Positions 1 through 7,842 of a stretch of 14,895 bases of DNA are shown in pieces. The stretch spans positions 1 to 14,895 of the forward strand of contig DOIS01000055.1 of the NCBI GenBank assembly GCA_003511785.1, written 5' to 3'. A model generated the notes under the pieces. The model did not search any database and was not told the origin of the DNA. It saw only the letters and a program-made list of their open reading frames with translations. How positions within the stretch are numbered: the first letter of the stretch is position 1; every line of letters begins with the position of its first letter. The stretch is from Paracoccaceae bacterium. GTDB taxonomy: Bacteria > Pseudomonadota > Alphaproteobacteria > Rhodobacterales > Rhodobacteraceae. The position numbers and the translations under genes were made by a program.

Positions 1-11
1 TCCATCACAGA

Positions 12-25
12 CTCCCTTTTGGGAG
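12..25. repeat. Short hairpin upstream of the ABC exporter operon
   Basis: A perfect 5-bp inverted repeat, CTCCC-TTTT-GGGAG, lies in the 92-bp stretch before the first gene. It has no following T-run on either strand, so it is not a clear intrinsic terminator. It may be a leader hairpin or the remnant of an upstream terminator. The rest of positions 1-80 shows no convincing sigma-70 promoter to me. Confidence 0.3.
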
Positions 26-92
26 AGTGAATCAGAAATCAACGCTCTTGGGAATCCTGAATGTCCACAGGCCATAGCAAAGGAGGTGCGGT

Positions 93-1018
<926 letters not shown>

Positions 1019-1022
<4 letters not shown>

Positions 1023-1780
1023 ACTTCACGGCCATATGGGCGATCTACCGTTTCGAGATGACGCGGTTCTTCCGCACGCTTCTACAGAGCTTCCTGTCGC
1101 CGGTTCTGTCCACCTCGCTTTACTTCGTGGTCTTCGGCACCGCCATCGGCTCGCGTATCCAGGAGGTCGAGGGGGTGAGTTACGCCGCCTTCATCGTACC
1201 GGGGCTGGTGATGTTGTCGGTCATCACCCAGTCGATCACCAACGCTGCTTTCGGCATCTATTTACCGAAATTCATCGGCACGGTCTATGAGCTGCTCTCG
1301 GCGCCGATCAACTTCCTGGAAATCGTGATGGGTTATGTTGGCGCGGCGGCGACCAAGTCGCTCTTCGTGGGCACGGTGATCCTGATCACCGCGAACCTGT
1401 TCGTGGACATCGAGGTGGCCCATCCCTTCGCCATGGTGGCCTTCCTGGTTCTGACCTGCCTGAGCTTTGCGCTGATGGGGTTCATCATCGGCATCTGGGC
1501 CGGGAATTTTGAACAGTTGCAGCTGGTGCCGCTCTTGATCGTCACGCCGCTGGTGTTCCTGGGGGGCTCGTTCTACTCGATCACCATGCTGCCGCCGGTC
1601 TGGCAGACCATCAGCCTGTTCAACCCGGTGGTCTACCTGATCTCGGGGTTCCGCTGGGCCTTCTACGACCACGCGGACGTGCCGATCCTCGCCTCGCTGG
1701 GGGCGATCGGGCTGTTCCTGGTGCTGTGCCTGACCGCGATCTGGTGGATCTTCCGCACCGGCTGGCGGCTGCGCAGCTGA
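1019..1780 (+). CDS. ABC-2 type transporter permease (YadH-like)
   Basis: This 253-residue inner-membrane protein has about six hydrophobic segments (roughly residues 22-45, 58-80, 105-130, 138-160, 170-190 and 225-245), as expected for the ABC-2 membrane domain. Recognisable family stretches include FIVPGLVMLSVIT (58-70), the LSAPINFLEIVMGYVG coupling region, LGGSFYSITMLPPVW and NPVVYLISGFRW. As I remember E. coli YadH, these and the Arg-Ser C-terminus align closely. The ATG at 1019 overlaps the ATPase stop, so the two proteins are probably made together and form a dimer of dimers. YadGH has no settled substrate, so I assign none. No obvious terminator follows; a short palindrome, CGGCGCCG, sits just after the stop. 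Confidence 0.93.
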
Positions 1781-1880
1781 CGGCGCCGCCGGTGTGACGT
1801 GGCGCAACGGGTAGCGGGGCGATAAAAGCTTTACCCGGTCAGCCTTGTTTACCGGGGCGGCGCAATCTACATCGGTTGCC

Positions 1881-2678
1881 ATGAAACTGCGCCTCCCCTT
1901 CATCAAGAACCCGCCGCTGGTCTCGGTGGTGCGCCTGAACGGCGCCATCGGCATGAGCCAGCGCGGCGGGCTTAGCGACCATGCGCTGGCGCCGCATCTG
2001 GAACGCGCCTTCCGGCGGGGCAAGCCCGCGGCCGTGGCGCTCGAGATCAACTCGCCCGGCGGCTCGCCGGTGCAGTCCTCTCTGATCGCCGCGCGCATCC
2101 GCCGGCTGGCGGAGGAGACGAAGATCCCGGTCTATGCCTTCGTCGAGGACGTGGCCGCCTCGGGCGGCTACTGGCTGGCGGCCAGCGCGGACGAGATCTG
2201 GGCCGATGACAGCTCGGTGGTGGGCTCCATCGGGGTGATCTCGGCGGGGTTCGGCGCGCATGTGCTGCTGGCGCGCCAGGGTGTGGAGCGGCGCGTGCAC
2301 ACGGCGGGCAAGTCGAAATCCATGCTCGACCCGTTCCAGCCCGAGAAGGAGGAGGACGTGGAGCGGCTGAGGGTCATCCTCGGCGACATCCACGAGAATT
2401 TCATCGCCCATGTGAAGGCCCGGCGCGGTGACAAGCTGAACGAGGCGCGCGACCTGTTCACCGGCGAGTTCTGGCTCGCACGGCGCGCGCAGGCGCACGG
2501 GCTGATCGACGGGATCGCGCACTTGAAGCCCAAGATGCAAGAGGTCTTCGGCGACAAGGTGCAGTTCCGCCGCTATGGCCTGCGCAAGCCGTTCCTGGCC
2601 CGCTTCGGCGCCCAGATGACCGAGGACGCCCTGACCGCCATCGAGGAGCGCGCGACCTACGCGCGTTTTGGCCTCTGA
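1881..2678 (+). CDS. S49 family serine peptidase (SppA/SohB-like)
   Basis: This 265-residue protein belongs to the signal-peptide-peptidase A clan, which degrades leftover signal peptides or membrane-associated peptides with a Ser-Lys dyad. The nucleophile is Ser94 in VAASGGYW, the likely general base is Lys146 in AGKSKSMLDPF, and the NSPGGSP loop at residues 57-63 shapes the active site. It is the short single-domain form, not the doubled 600-residue E. coli SppA. I see no N-terminal membrane anchor, which is unusual because most SppA and SohB proteins have one, so it may be peripheral or cytosolic. I chose ATG at 1881; an in-frame TTG at 1845 would add residues unlike the family. No Shine-Dalgarno sequence precedes the ATG. 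The next gene begins one base after the stop. Confidence 0.9.
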   Translation: MKLRLPFIKNPPLVSVVRLNGAIGMSQRGGLSDHALAPHLERAFRRGKPAAVALEINSPGGSPVQSSLIAARIRRLAEETKIPVYAFVEDVAASGGYWLAASADEIWADDSSVVGSIGVISAGFGAHVLLARQGVERRVHTAGKSKSMLDPFQPEKEEDVERLRVILGDIHENFIAHVKARRGDKLNEARDLFTGEFWLARRAQAHGLIDGIAHLKPKMQEVFGDKVQFRRYGLRKPFLARFGAQMTEDALTAIEERATYARFGL

Positions 2679-2679
2679 C

Positions 2680-2862
2680 GTGATCCTCAAGGTCGTTGCC
2701 CTCTTCCTGGTCGTCATGGCGGTGCTCGCCATGTTCGGCAAGCTGCGGATGCCGCGCCTGCCGGGCCGTGACAGGCTCGCCTCGGCGCGCTGCCCAAGAT
2801 GCGGCCGGTTCCGCATCGGCAAGTCCGGTTGCGGCTGCGGCGGCAAGGGGGGCAAACGATGA
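2680..2862 (+). CDS. Small membrane-anchored zinc-ribbon protein, function unknown
   Basis: This predicted 60-residue protein has one hydrophobic helix (about residues 4-20) followed by a basic segment and a cysteine cluster, CPRC at 38-41 and CGC at 51-53, which looks like a compact zinc ribbon. A helix at the N-terminus with the ribbon on the other end suggests a small inner-membrane protein with a cytoplasmic metal-binding tail. The start is uncertain: GTG at 2680 lies one base after the protease stop and gives a natural N-terminus; TTG at 2668 and ATG at 2716 are alternatives, and none has a clear ribosome binding site. Its stop overlaps the antiporter start by 4 bases, so it sits inside a coupled cluster with both neighbours. 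I recognise no characterised family. Confidence 0.75.
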   Translation: MILKVVALFLVVMAVLAMFGKLRMPRLPGRDRLASARCPRCGRFRIGKSGCGCGGKGGKR

Positions 2863-3845
2863 TGCCATGGCTGCTGTCGGGGCTGGGACTGGTGATCCTG
2901 CTCCTGGCCGGCGACGCGCTGGTGCGCGGCGCGGTGAACCTCAGCCTGCGCATCGGGGTCCCGGCGCTGATCGTCAGCCTGACCATCGTCGCCTTCGGCA
3001 CCTCGGCGCCCGAGCTTCTGATCGCCATCAGCGCGGTGCGCGATAACCTTCCGGGCATCGCGCTGGGCAACGTGGTGGGTTCCAACACGGCCAACGTGCT
3101 TATGGTTCTGGGCATTCCGGCCTTGCTGGCGGGGCTGTACACGGCGCAGTGCGAGACCCGCAAATCCTTCGTGATCATGCTGGCCGCGACGTTCCTGTTC
3201 ATCGGGCTGGCCTTTGTCGGGGTGTTCACCTGGGTGTCCGGCCTGGTCCTTCTCTTTGCGCTGGGCCTGGTGCTGGCCGACGCCTTCCACGGCGCACGCA
3301 AGCATCGCCGTGCGGGTAAGGTCGCGGCCGCCGAGGCCGAGGTCAATGGCGAGGACCTGGCCGATCTGGACGGTCTGGACGAGGCCGATCCCGACATGCC
3401 CACCTGGCGCATCCTGCTCTACCTCGCACTGGGCCTGGTGGGGCTGCCGCTGGGCGCGAACCTGCTGGTCGAGAACGCCTCGATCATCGCGCGGACCTAT
3501 GGGGTCAGCGACACGGTGATCGGCCTGACGCTGGTGGCGGTCGGCACGTCGCTGCCCGAACTGGCCACCACCGGCATGGCGGCGCTGCGCCGGCAGGCCG
3601 ACGTGGCGCTGGGCAACGTGATCGGTTCGAACATGTTCAACCTGCTGGCCATCATCGGCGTGGCCACGATGTTCGGCCCGATCGCGGTGGACCCCGAGTT
3701 CCTGCGGTTCGACCTGTGGGTGATGCTGGCCTCGTCGCTGCTTCTGATCCCCTTCGTGTTCCTGCGCCAGAACATCACCCGGGTCTGGGGCGCGGCCTTG
3801 ACTCTGCTTTATATCCTCTATGCCCTCGTTGTGCTGAGCTTCTGA
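2859..3845 (+). CDS. Calcium/sodium antiporter, CaCA superfamily (YrbG-like)
   Basis: This 328-residue integral membrane protein exchanges cations, most likely Ca2+ for Na+, across the inner membrane. The two inverted alpha repeats are plain: GTSAPE at residues 47-52 with GNVVGSN at 70-76, and GTSLPE at 229-234 with GNVIGSN at 252-258. These carry the ion-coordinating Glu and Asn residues of the family. About ten hydrophobic segments surround a central acidic loop (about 145-182) rich in Asp and Glu, which in this superfamily lies on the cytoplasmic side and may sense calcium. The start is ATG at 2859, overlapping the previous stop (ATGA) and preceded by AAGGGGGG; a second ATG follows directly. 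The length matches E. coli YrbG. Ion specificity is inferred from the family. Confidence 0.93.
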   Translation: MMPWLLSGLGLVILLLAGDALVRGAVNLSLRIGVPALIVSLTIVAFGTSAPELLIAISAVRDNLPGIALGNVVGSNTANVLMVLGIPALLAGLYTAQCETRKSFVIMLAATFLFIGLAFVGVFTWVSGLVLLFALGLVLADAFHGARKHRRAGKVAAAEAEVNGEDLADLDGLDEADPDMPTWRILLYLALGLVGLPLGANLLVENASIIARTYGVSDTVIGLTLVAVGTSLPELATTGMAALRRQADVALGNVIGSNMFNLLAIIGVATMFGPIAVDPEFLRFDLWVMLASSLLLIPFVFLRQNITRVWGAALTLLYILYALVVLSF

Positions 3846-3874
3846 GGCACGGCAACGGGACAGGAGACACGATC

Positions 3875-4654
3875 ATGCCGAACAGCCTTGTAACCGGGGC
3901 GGGCAAACGCCTGGGCCGCGCCATGGCGCTTTACCTGGCCGAGCGCGCCCATGACGTCGCGGTGCATTACGCCAGCTCGGCCGAGGCCGCCGAGGCGGTC
4001 GCCGCCGAGATTCGCGCCATGGGCCGCCGCGCTGCGACCCTGCAAGCGGACCTGACCGACGAGGGCGAGACCCAAGGCCTCCTGCCGGCCGCCGCCGCGG
4101 CTTTGGGTGGGCCGATCACCTGCCTGGTCAACAACGCCTCGATCTTCGAGTACGACAACCTGCGCAGCGCCACCCGCGAGAGCTGGGACCGGCACATGGA
4201 GAGCAACCTGCGCGCGCCCTTCGTGCTGACCCAGGCGATGGCCGCCCAGGGGCTGGAGCCGGGGACCGACGCGGTGGGCGAGCCGCGCGCCGTGGGGTTG
4301 GTGGTGAACATGATCGACCAGCGGGTGCGCAAACTGACCCCGGAGTTCAGCACCTACACCATCGCCAAGATGGGGCTGTGGGCCTTGACCCGGACGGCGG
4401 CGCAGGGCTTGGCCCCGGCGATCCGGGTCAACGCCATCGGCCCCGGCCCGACCCTGCGCGGTGGACGGCAGAGCGTCGATCACTTCGCCCGCCAGCGCGC
4501 GAACACGGTGCTGGAACGCGGCGCCGACGCCTCCGACATCACCGCCGCGCTGGGCTATCTGCTGGACGCCAAGGCGGTCACCGGCCAGTTGATCTGCGTC
4601 GATGGCGGGCAGCACCTGGCCTGGCAGACACCGGACGTTCTGGGGGTTGAATAG
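3875..4654 (+). CDS. SDR family oxidoreductase, pteridine-reductase-like
   Basis: This 259-residue NAD(P)H-dependent dehydrogenase has a Rossmann fold. The cofactor loop is TGAGKRLG at residues 7-14 and the structural NNAS is at 86-89. The active site is YTIAK with Tyr161 and Lys165. The position 13 residues before the Tyr, where most SDRs have Ser, holds Asp148. That Asp-Tyr-Lys spacing, the KRLG cofactor loop, HYASS at 31-35 and VNNASIF at 85-91 match the pteridine reductase PTR1 pattern as I recall it. A FolM/PTR1-like role in reducing dihydropterins or dihydrofolate is therefore the best guess; a generic SDR role remains possible. The start is ATG at 3875 with CAGGAG at 3861-3866. It follows the antiporter stop by 29 bases and may share its transcript. 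Confidence 0.88.
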   Translation: MPNSLVTGAGKRLGRAMALYLAERAHDVAVHYASSAEAAEAVAAEIRAMGRRAATLQADLTDEGETQGLLPAAAAALGGPITCLVNNASIFEYDNLRSATRESWDRHMESNLRAPFVLTQAMAAQGLEPGTDAVGEPRAVGLVVNMIDQRVRKLTPEFSTYTIAKMGLWALTRTAAQGLAPAIRVNAIGPGPTLRGGRQSVDHFARQRANTVLERGADASDITAALGYLLDAKAVTGQLICVDGGQHLAWQTPDVLGVE

Positions 4655-4663
4655 GGGTGGACG

Positions 4664-4678
4664 GTGCAAGTTTTGCAC
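4664..4678. promoter_or_regulatory. Palindrome, possible operator
   Basis: The sequence GTGCAA-GTT-TTGCAC is a perfect 6-bp inverted repeat with a 3-base centre, starting 10 bases after the dehydrogenase stop. There is no T-run after it, so it does not look like an intrinsic terminator. The dyad form and its position at the start of an AT-rich intergenic region suit a repressor or activator binding site, but I cannot name the protein. Confidence 0.35.
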
Positions 4679-4711
4679 TGGTTACGAATGCGTTACCAAA
4701 GCGTTACAAAA
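4679..4711 (+). repeat. Three 11-bp iteron-like direct repeats
   Basis: Three tandem 11-base units run without gaps: TGGTTACGAAT (4679-4689), GCGTTACCAAA (4690-4700) and GCGTTACAAAA (4701-4711). GTTAC is invariant and recurs every 11 bases, about one helical turn, so a protein binding each unit would line up on one face of the DNA. They begin immediately after the palindrome at 4664-4678. Confidence 0.5.
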
Positions 4712-4731
4712 AGGTCTTTGTTTTCATTGGC

Positions 4732-4761
4732 TTGCTACCGGATCGAAAAAGTTTTTATAGA
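4732..4761 (+). promoter_or_regulatory. Candidate sigma-70 promoter for uvrC
   Basis: TTGCTA at 4732-4737 (possible -35) is followed after 18 bases by TATAGA at 4756-4761 (possible -10). Each agrees with consensus at four of six positions. The predicted start near 4768 would leave a leader of about 175 bases before uvrC, containing the DnaA box. This is a hand-scored prediction in AT-rich DNA, where chance matches are common. Confidence 0.3.
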
Positions 4762-4858
4762 AATCATGGACTTGAGTTTTTGCCTAATTTTTGAGCAAAC
4801 CGGGGAAAGGGCACGGATTCAACGGAAATTTCGAAAACCCTCAAAGATATGCGCAGAG

Positions 4859-4867
4859 TTATCCACA
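4859..4867 (+). promoter_or_regulatory. Perfect DnaA box
   Basis: TTATCCACA matches the strict DnaA consensus TTATNCACA. It lies in the AT-rich region 78 bases before the uvrC start. It is the only perfect copy I noticed in the window. A lone box more often marks DnaA-dependent regulation or titration than an origin. Confidence 0.5.
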
Positions 4868-4944
4868 GAATGCGGGGATTCATTTCCTCTTGATCCCGAA
4901 GGGTCCAGATTGCAGCCAACGCCCGGGAATCATATCTGGCCGGA

Positions 4945-6822
4945 ATGAGTGACGACAGCGCCAGCCCCCCCGCGCCGACGCCCACCGGGCCGGCGGTGAT
5001 CCAGAGCTATCTCAGGACGCTGGACAGCTCGCCCGGCGTCTATCGGATGCTGGATGCCCAGGCGCGCGTGCTCTATGTCGGCAAGGCGCGCAATCTGCGC
5101 GCGCGGGTCTCGAACTATGCCCGGCCCACGGGCCACAGCCCGCGCATCGCGCGGATGATCCGTGATACCGCCTCGATGATGTTCCTGACCACGCGCACCG
5201 AGACCGAGGCGTTGCTGCTGGAACAGAACCTCATCAAGCAGCTCAAGCCGAAATACAACGTGCTGCTGCGCGACGACAAAAGCTTTCCCAATATCCTGGT
5301 GACCAAGGATCATGCCTTTCCGCAGATCAAGAAGCACCGGGGCGCCAAGAAGGAGAAGGGCGCCTATTTCGGCCCCTTTGCCAGTGCCGGCGCGGTGAAC
5401 CGGACGCTGAACCAGTTGCAGAAGGCGTTTCTTCTGCGCAACTGCACCGATGCCACCTTCGAGACCCGCAGCCGCCCCTGTCTGCTCTACCAGATCAAGC
5501 GTTGCTCCGGGCCCTGTGTGGGCCATATCTCGGAGGCCGATTATGCCGCGTCGGTGCGCGATGCCGAACGGTTCCTGTCGGGGCGCTCGACCCGCATCCA
5601 GGAGGAGTTGGCCGCGCAGATGACTGAGGCCTCCGAGGCGATGGAGTTCGAGCGCGCCGCCGCCCTGCGCGACCGCATCCGCGCGCTGACCACCGTGCAG
5701 GGCGTGCAGGGCATCAACCCGCGCGGCGTGGCCGAGGCGGACGTGATCGCGCTGCACATGGAGGGTGGGCAGGCCTGCGTTCAGGTGTTCTTCATCCGGG
5801 CCAACCAGAACTGGGGCAACCGCGATTTCTATCCGCGCGTCGGGCCGGACGTGTCGCCCGCCGAGGCGATGGAGGCGTTCCTGGGGCAGTTCTACGACAA
5901 CAAGGAACCGCCTCGGCAGATCATCCTCTCCGACGGGATCGAGAATGCCGACCTGATGACCGAGGCGCTGTCGGGCAAGGCCGGCCGCAAGGTCGAGATC
6001 CTGGTGCCCCAGCGCGGCGAGAAATCCGAGCTGGTGGCCGGCGCGCTGCGCAACGCGCGCGAGTCGCTGGCCCGCCGCATGGCGGAAAGCGCGACCCAGG
6101 CCAAGCTGCTGAAAGGCCTGGCCGAGGCCTTCGGGCTGGAAGCGCCGCCGCAACGGATCGAGGTCTATGACAACAGCCATATCCAGGGGGCCCATGCCGT
6201 CGGTGCGATGATCGTGGCGGGGCCGGAGGGGTTCGCCAAGAACAGCTATCGCAAGTTCAACATCCGCGGAGATGAGCTGATCCCCGGGGATGACTTCGGG
6301 ATGATGAAGGAGGTGCTGCACCGCCGGTTTTCCCGCCTGGTCAAGGAGGACCCGGACCGTGAGAAGGGCCAGTGGCCCGACCTTCTGCTGATCGATGGCG
6401 GGGCAGGGCAGGTCAGCGCCGTGGCCGAGATCATGCGCGCCCACGGGGTGCATGATATCCCCATGGTGGGCGTCGCCAAGGGTATCGACCGCGACGCGGG
6501 CAAGGAGGAATTTCACCGCCCCGGGCAACGCCCCTTCGCGCTGCGCCACAATGACCCGGTGCTGTATTTCATCCAGCGCCTGCGCGACGAGGCGCACCGC
6601 TTCGCCATAGGCACCCACCGCGCCAAGCGCACCAAGGCCGTGGGCGCCACGCCGCTGGACGAGGTCGCCGGCGTGGGGGCGTCGCGCAAGCGGGCGCTTC
6701 TGGCACATTTCGGCTCGGCCAAGGCGGTGAGCCGGGCCGATCTGGCGGACCTCAAGGCGGTCGAGGGGATCTCGGCCGCGCTGGCGCAGAAGATCTATGA
6801 CCATTTCCACGACCGAGGCTGA
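4945..6822 (+). CDS. uvrC: Excinuclease ABC subunit C (UvrC)
   Basis: UvrC makes both incisions around a DNA lesion in nucleotide excision repair after UvrA and UvrB mark the site. This 625-residue copy is full length. The N-terminal GIY-YIG nuclease shows GVY at residues 31-33, LYVGK at 43-47 and catalytic Glu88. A cysteine set C167, C179, C187, C191 has the same spacing as the iron-sulfur ligands described for E. coli UvrC. The UVR motif that binds UvrB is at about 217-250. The RNase H-like nuclease carries YDNSH at 408-412 and LIDGGAGQ at 482-489, giving Asp409 and Asp484, with His551 further on. A helix-hairpin-helix DNA-binding domain ends the protein (571-623). ATG at 4945 fits the family N-terminus but lacks a good ribosome binding site. 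I see no LexA-type GTTC repeat upstream. Confidence 0.97.
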   Translation: MSDDSASPPAPTPTGPAVIQSYLRTLDSSPGVYRMLDAQARVLYVGKARNLRARVSNYARPTGHSPRIARMIRDTASMMFLTTRTETEALLLEQNLIKQLKPKYNVLLRDDKSFPNILVTKDHAFPQIKKHRGAKKEKGAYFGPFASAGAVNRTLNQLQKAFLLRNCTDATFETRSRPCLLYQIKRCSGPCVGHISEADYAASVRDAERFLSGRSTRIQEELAAQMTEASEAMEFERAAALRDRIRALTTVQGVQGINPRGVAEADVIALHMEGGQACVQVFFIRANQNWGNRDFYPRVGPDVSPAEAMEAFLGQFYDNKEPPRQIILSDGIENADLMTEALSGKAGRKVEILVPQRGEKSELVAGALRNARESLARRMAESATQAKLLKGLAEAFGLEAPPQRIEVYDNSHIQGAHAVGAMIVAGPEGFAKNSYRKFNIRGDELIPGDDFGMMKEVLHRRFSRLVKEDPDREKGQWPDLLLIDGGAGQVSAVAEIMRAHGVHDIPMVGVAKGIDRDAGKEEFHRPGQRPFALRHNDPVLYFIQRLRDEAHRFAIGTHRAKRTKAVGATPLDEVAGVGASRKRALLAHFGSAKAVSRADLADLKAVEGISAALAQKIYDHFHDRG

Positions 6823-6826
6823 TCGA

Positions 6827-6876
6827 GCCCAAACTTTCCCGGAAAGTTTGGGCAAAAGTTTCGGAGAAACTTTTGC
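6827..6876. terminator. Two nested hairpins between convergent uvrC and map
   Basis: The first stem pairs GCCCAAACTTTCC (6827-6839) with GGAAAGTTTGGGC (6841-6853) around one central base. The second pairs GCAAAAGTTTC (6852-6862) with GAAACTTTTGC (6866-6876) around GGA. They share two bases, so both cannot be fully formed at once. Neither has a long T-run, but they fill the gap between two converging genes, beginning 5 bases after the uvrC stop and ending 6 bases before the map stop. A bidirectional terminator or mRNA 3'-end stabiliser is the likely role. Confidence 0.65.
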
Positions 6877-6881
6877 GCCGG

Positions 6882-7694
6882 TCAGGTATAGGTCGGGTGA
6901 AACTTGCCAGCGGGCGAGAGGGTGAAGATCTCGACCCCGTCGGCGGTCACGCCCACGGAATGCTCGAACTGGGCCGAAAGCGACTTGTCCCGTGTCACGG
7001 CGGTCCAGCCATCGGCGAGCGTCTTGGTTTCGGGCCGGCCCAGGTTCACCATCGGTTCGATGGTGAAGAACATGCCCTCTTCCAGCACCGCGCCGGTGTC
7101 CGGGCGGCTGTAATGCAGCACATTGGGTGGCGCGTGGAACACCCGGCCCAGCCCGTGGCCGCAGAAGTCGCGCACCACCGACATGCGGTGCGCTTCGACA
7201 TAAGTCTGGATGGCGTGGCCGATGTCGCCGAAGGTATTGCCGGGCCTGACCGCCTCGATCCCCTTGAACAGCGCGTCGTGGGTGACCTGGATCAGCCGCT
7301 CGGCCTTGCGCGGAAGCTTGCCCGCGACATACATCCGCGAGGTGTCGCCGAACCAGCCGTCCACGATCACGGTGACGTCTATGTTGAGAATGTCGCCGTC
7401 CTTGAGCGTCTTGCTGCCCGGAATCCCGTGGCAAACCACGTGGTTGACCGAGATGCAACTGGCGTGCTGATAGCCCTTGTAGCCGATGGTGGCGGATTTG
7501 GCGCCCGCCGCCTCGACCATTTCGGTAATCTTGTCGTCGATCGCGCCGGTGGTCTGGCCCGGGAAGACATGGGTTGCGATGTCGTCGAGTATCCGTGCCG
7601 CGACCTGGCCGGCCGCGTGCATTCCAGCAAAATCGCCCGGCTCGTAGATCCGGATGCCGTCCCTGGTCACTCGTCCGCGCATTTCGTTGTTCAC
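6882..7694 (-). CDS. map: Methionine aminopeptidase, type I
   Basis: This 270-residue enzyme removes the initiator methionine from new proteins in the cytosol. The five metal ligands of the pita-bread fold are present: Asp106 (NIDVT), Asp117 (GDTS), His180 (CGHGLG), Glu213 (TIEPM) and Glu244 (FEHSVG). The substrate-contacting His89 lies in CHGIPG. Length and layout fit type Ia enzymes without an N-terminal zinc finger. The start is uncertain by a few codons: GTG at 7694 has GGAG six bases upstream and begins NNEMRGRVTRDG, while an upstream ATG at 7706 has a weaker ribosome site. It converges on uvrC, with the hairpin pair between them. Because map is usually essential, an intact and independently transcribed copy is expected. 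Confidence 0.95.
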   Translation of the reverse strand: MNNEMRGRVTRDGIRIYEPGDFAGMHAAGQVAARILDDIATHVFPGQTTGAIDDKITEMVEAAGAKSATIGYKGYQHASCISVNHVVCHGIPGSKTLKDGDILNIDVTVIVDGWFGDTSRMYVAGKLPRKAERLIQVTHDALFKGIEAVRPGNTFGDIGHAIQTYVEAHRMSVVRDFCGHGLGRVFHAPPNVLHYSRPDTGAVLEEGMFFTIEPMVNLGRPETKTLADGWTAVTRDKSLSAQFEHSVGVTADGVEIFTLSPAGKFHPTYT

Positions 7695-7842
7695 ACCGCA
7701 CTCCATTCGTCCAAACATACCAATATCTAAGTCCCGAACAGGCAACAGACCAGAGGGGCTGCGGTCAGAGATACGAAAGCGCCGGGAAATTCAACCCCGC
7801 GCGCCCCGGCTGGTGGCAAACTTGATCGCTGTCGGGGCTTGG
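7695..7842. other. Intergenic region upstream of map
   Basis: This stretch separates map (-) from the divergent exported-protein gene (+) and must hold the map promoter. Reading toward map I see an AT-rich patch (about 7715-7735) that could supply a -10 element, but no -35/-10 pair with acceptable spacing that I would defend. No RNA gene or small coding gene is apparent. Confidence 0.4.

Noticed and set aside
1845..1873. Promoter TTGTTT-N17-TACATC before the protease gene
   Set aside because: Each hexamer matches consensus at only three of six positions, no better than chance.
1839..3305. Long minus-strand open frame under the protease and antiporter
   Set aside because: The translation is rich in Arg, Gln and His with no domain-like segments, while the plus strand carries clear motifs.
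4635..4655. LexA (SOS) box before uvrC
   Set aside because: A single GTTC is present without a second GTTC seven bases on, so the alphaproteobacterial LexA pattern is not met.
4655..4944. Chromosomal or plasmid replication origin
   Set aside because: Only one perfect DnaA box was found and no replication initiator gene is nearby, so I keep it as a regulatory candidate only.
4664..4948. Small plus-strand open frame in the AT-rich island
   Set aside because: It begins with GTG inside the palindrome, has no ribosome site and no protein-like pattern, and overlaps the uvrC start.
4930..7701. Very long minus-strand open frame across uvrC and map
   Set aside because: It is antisense to uvrC, whose catalytic motifs are unmistakable, and its Arg/Gly/His-rich translation is typical of a shadow frame in GC-rich DNA.
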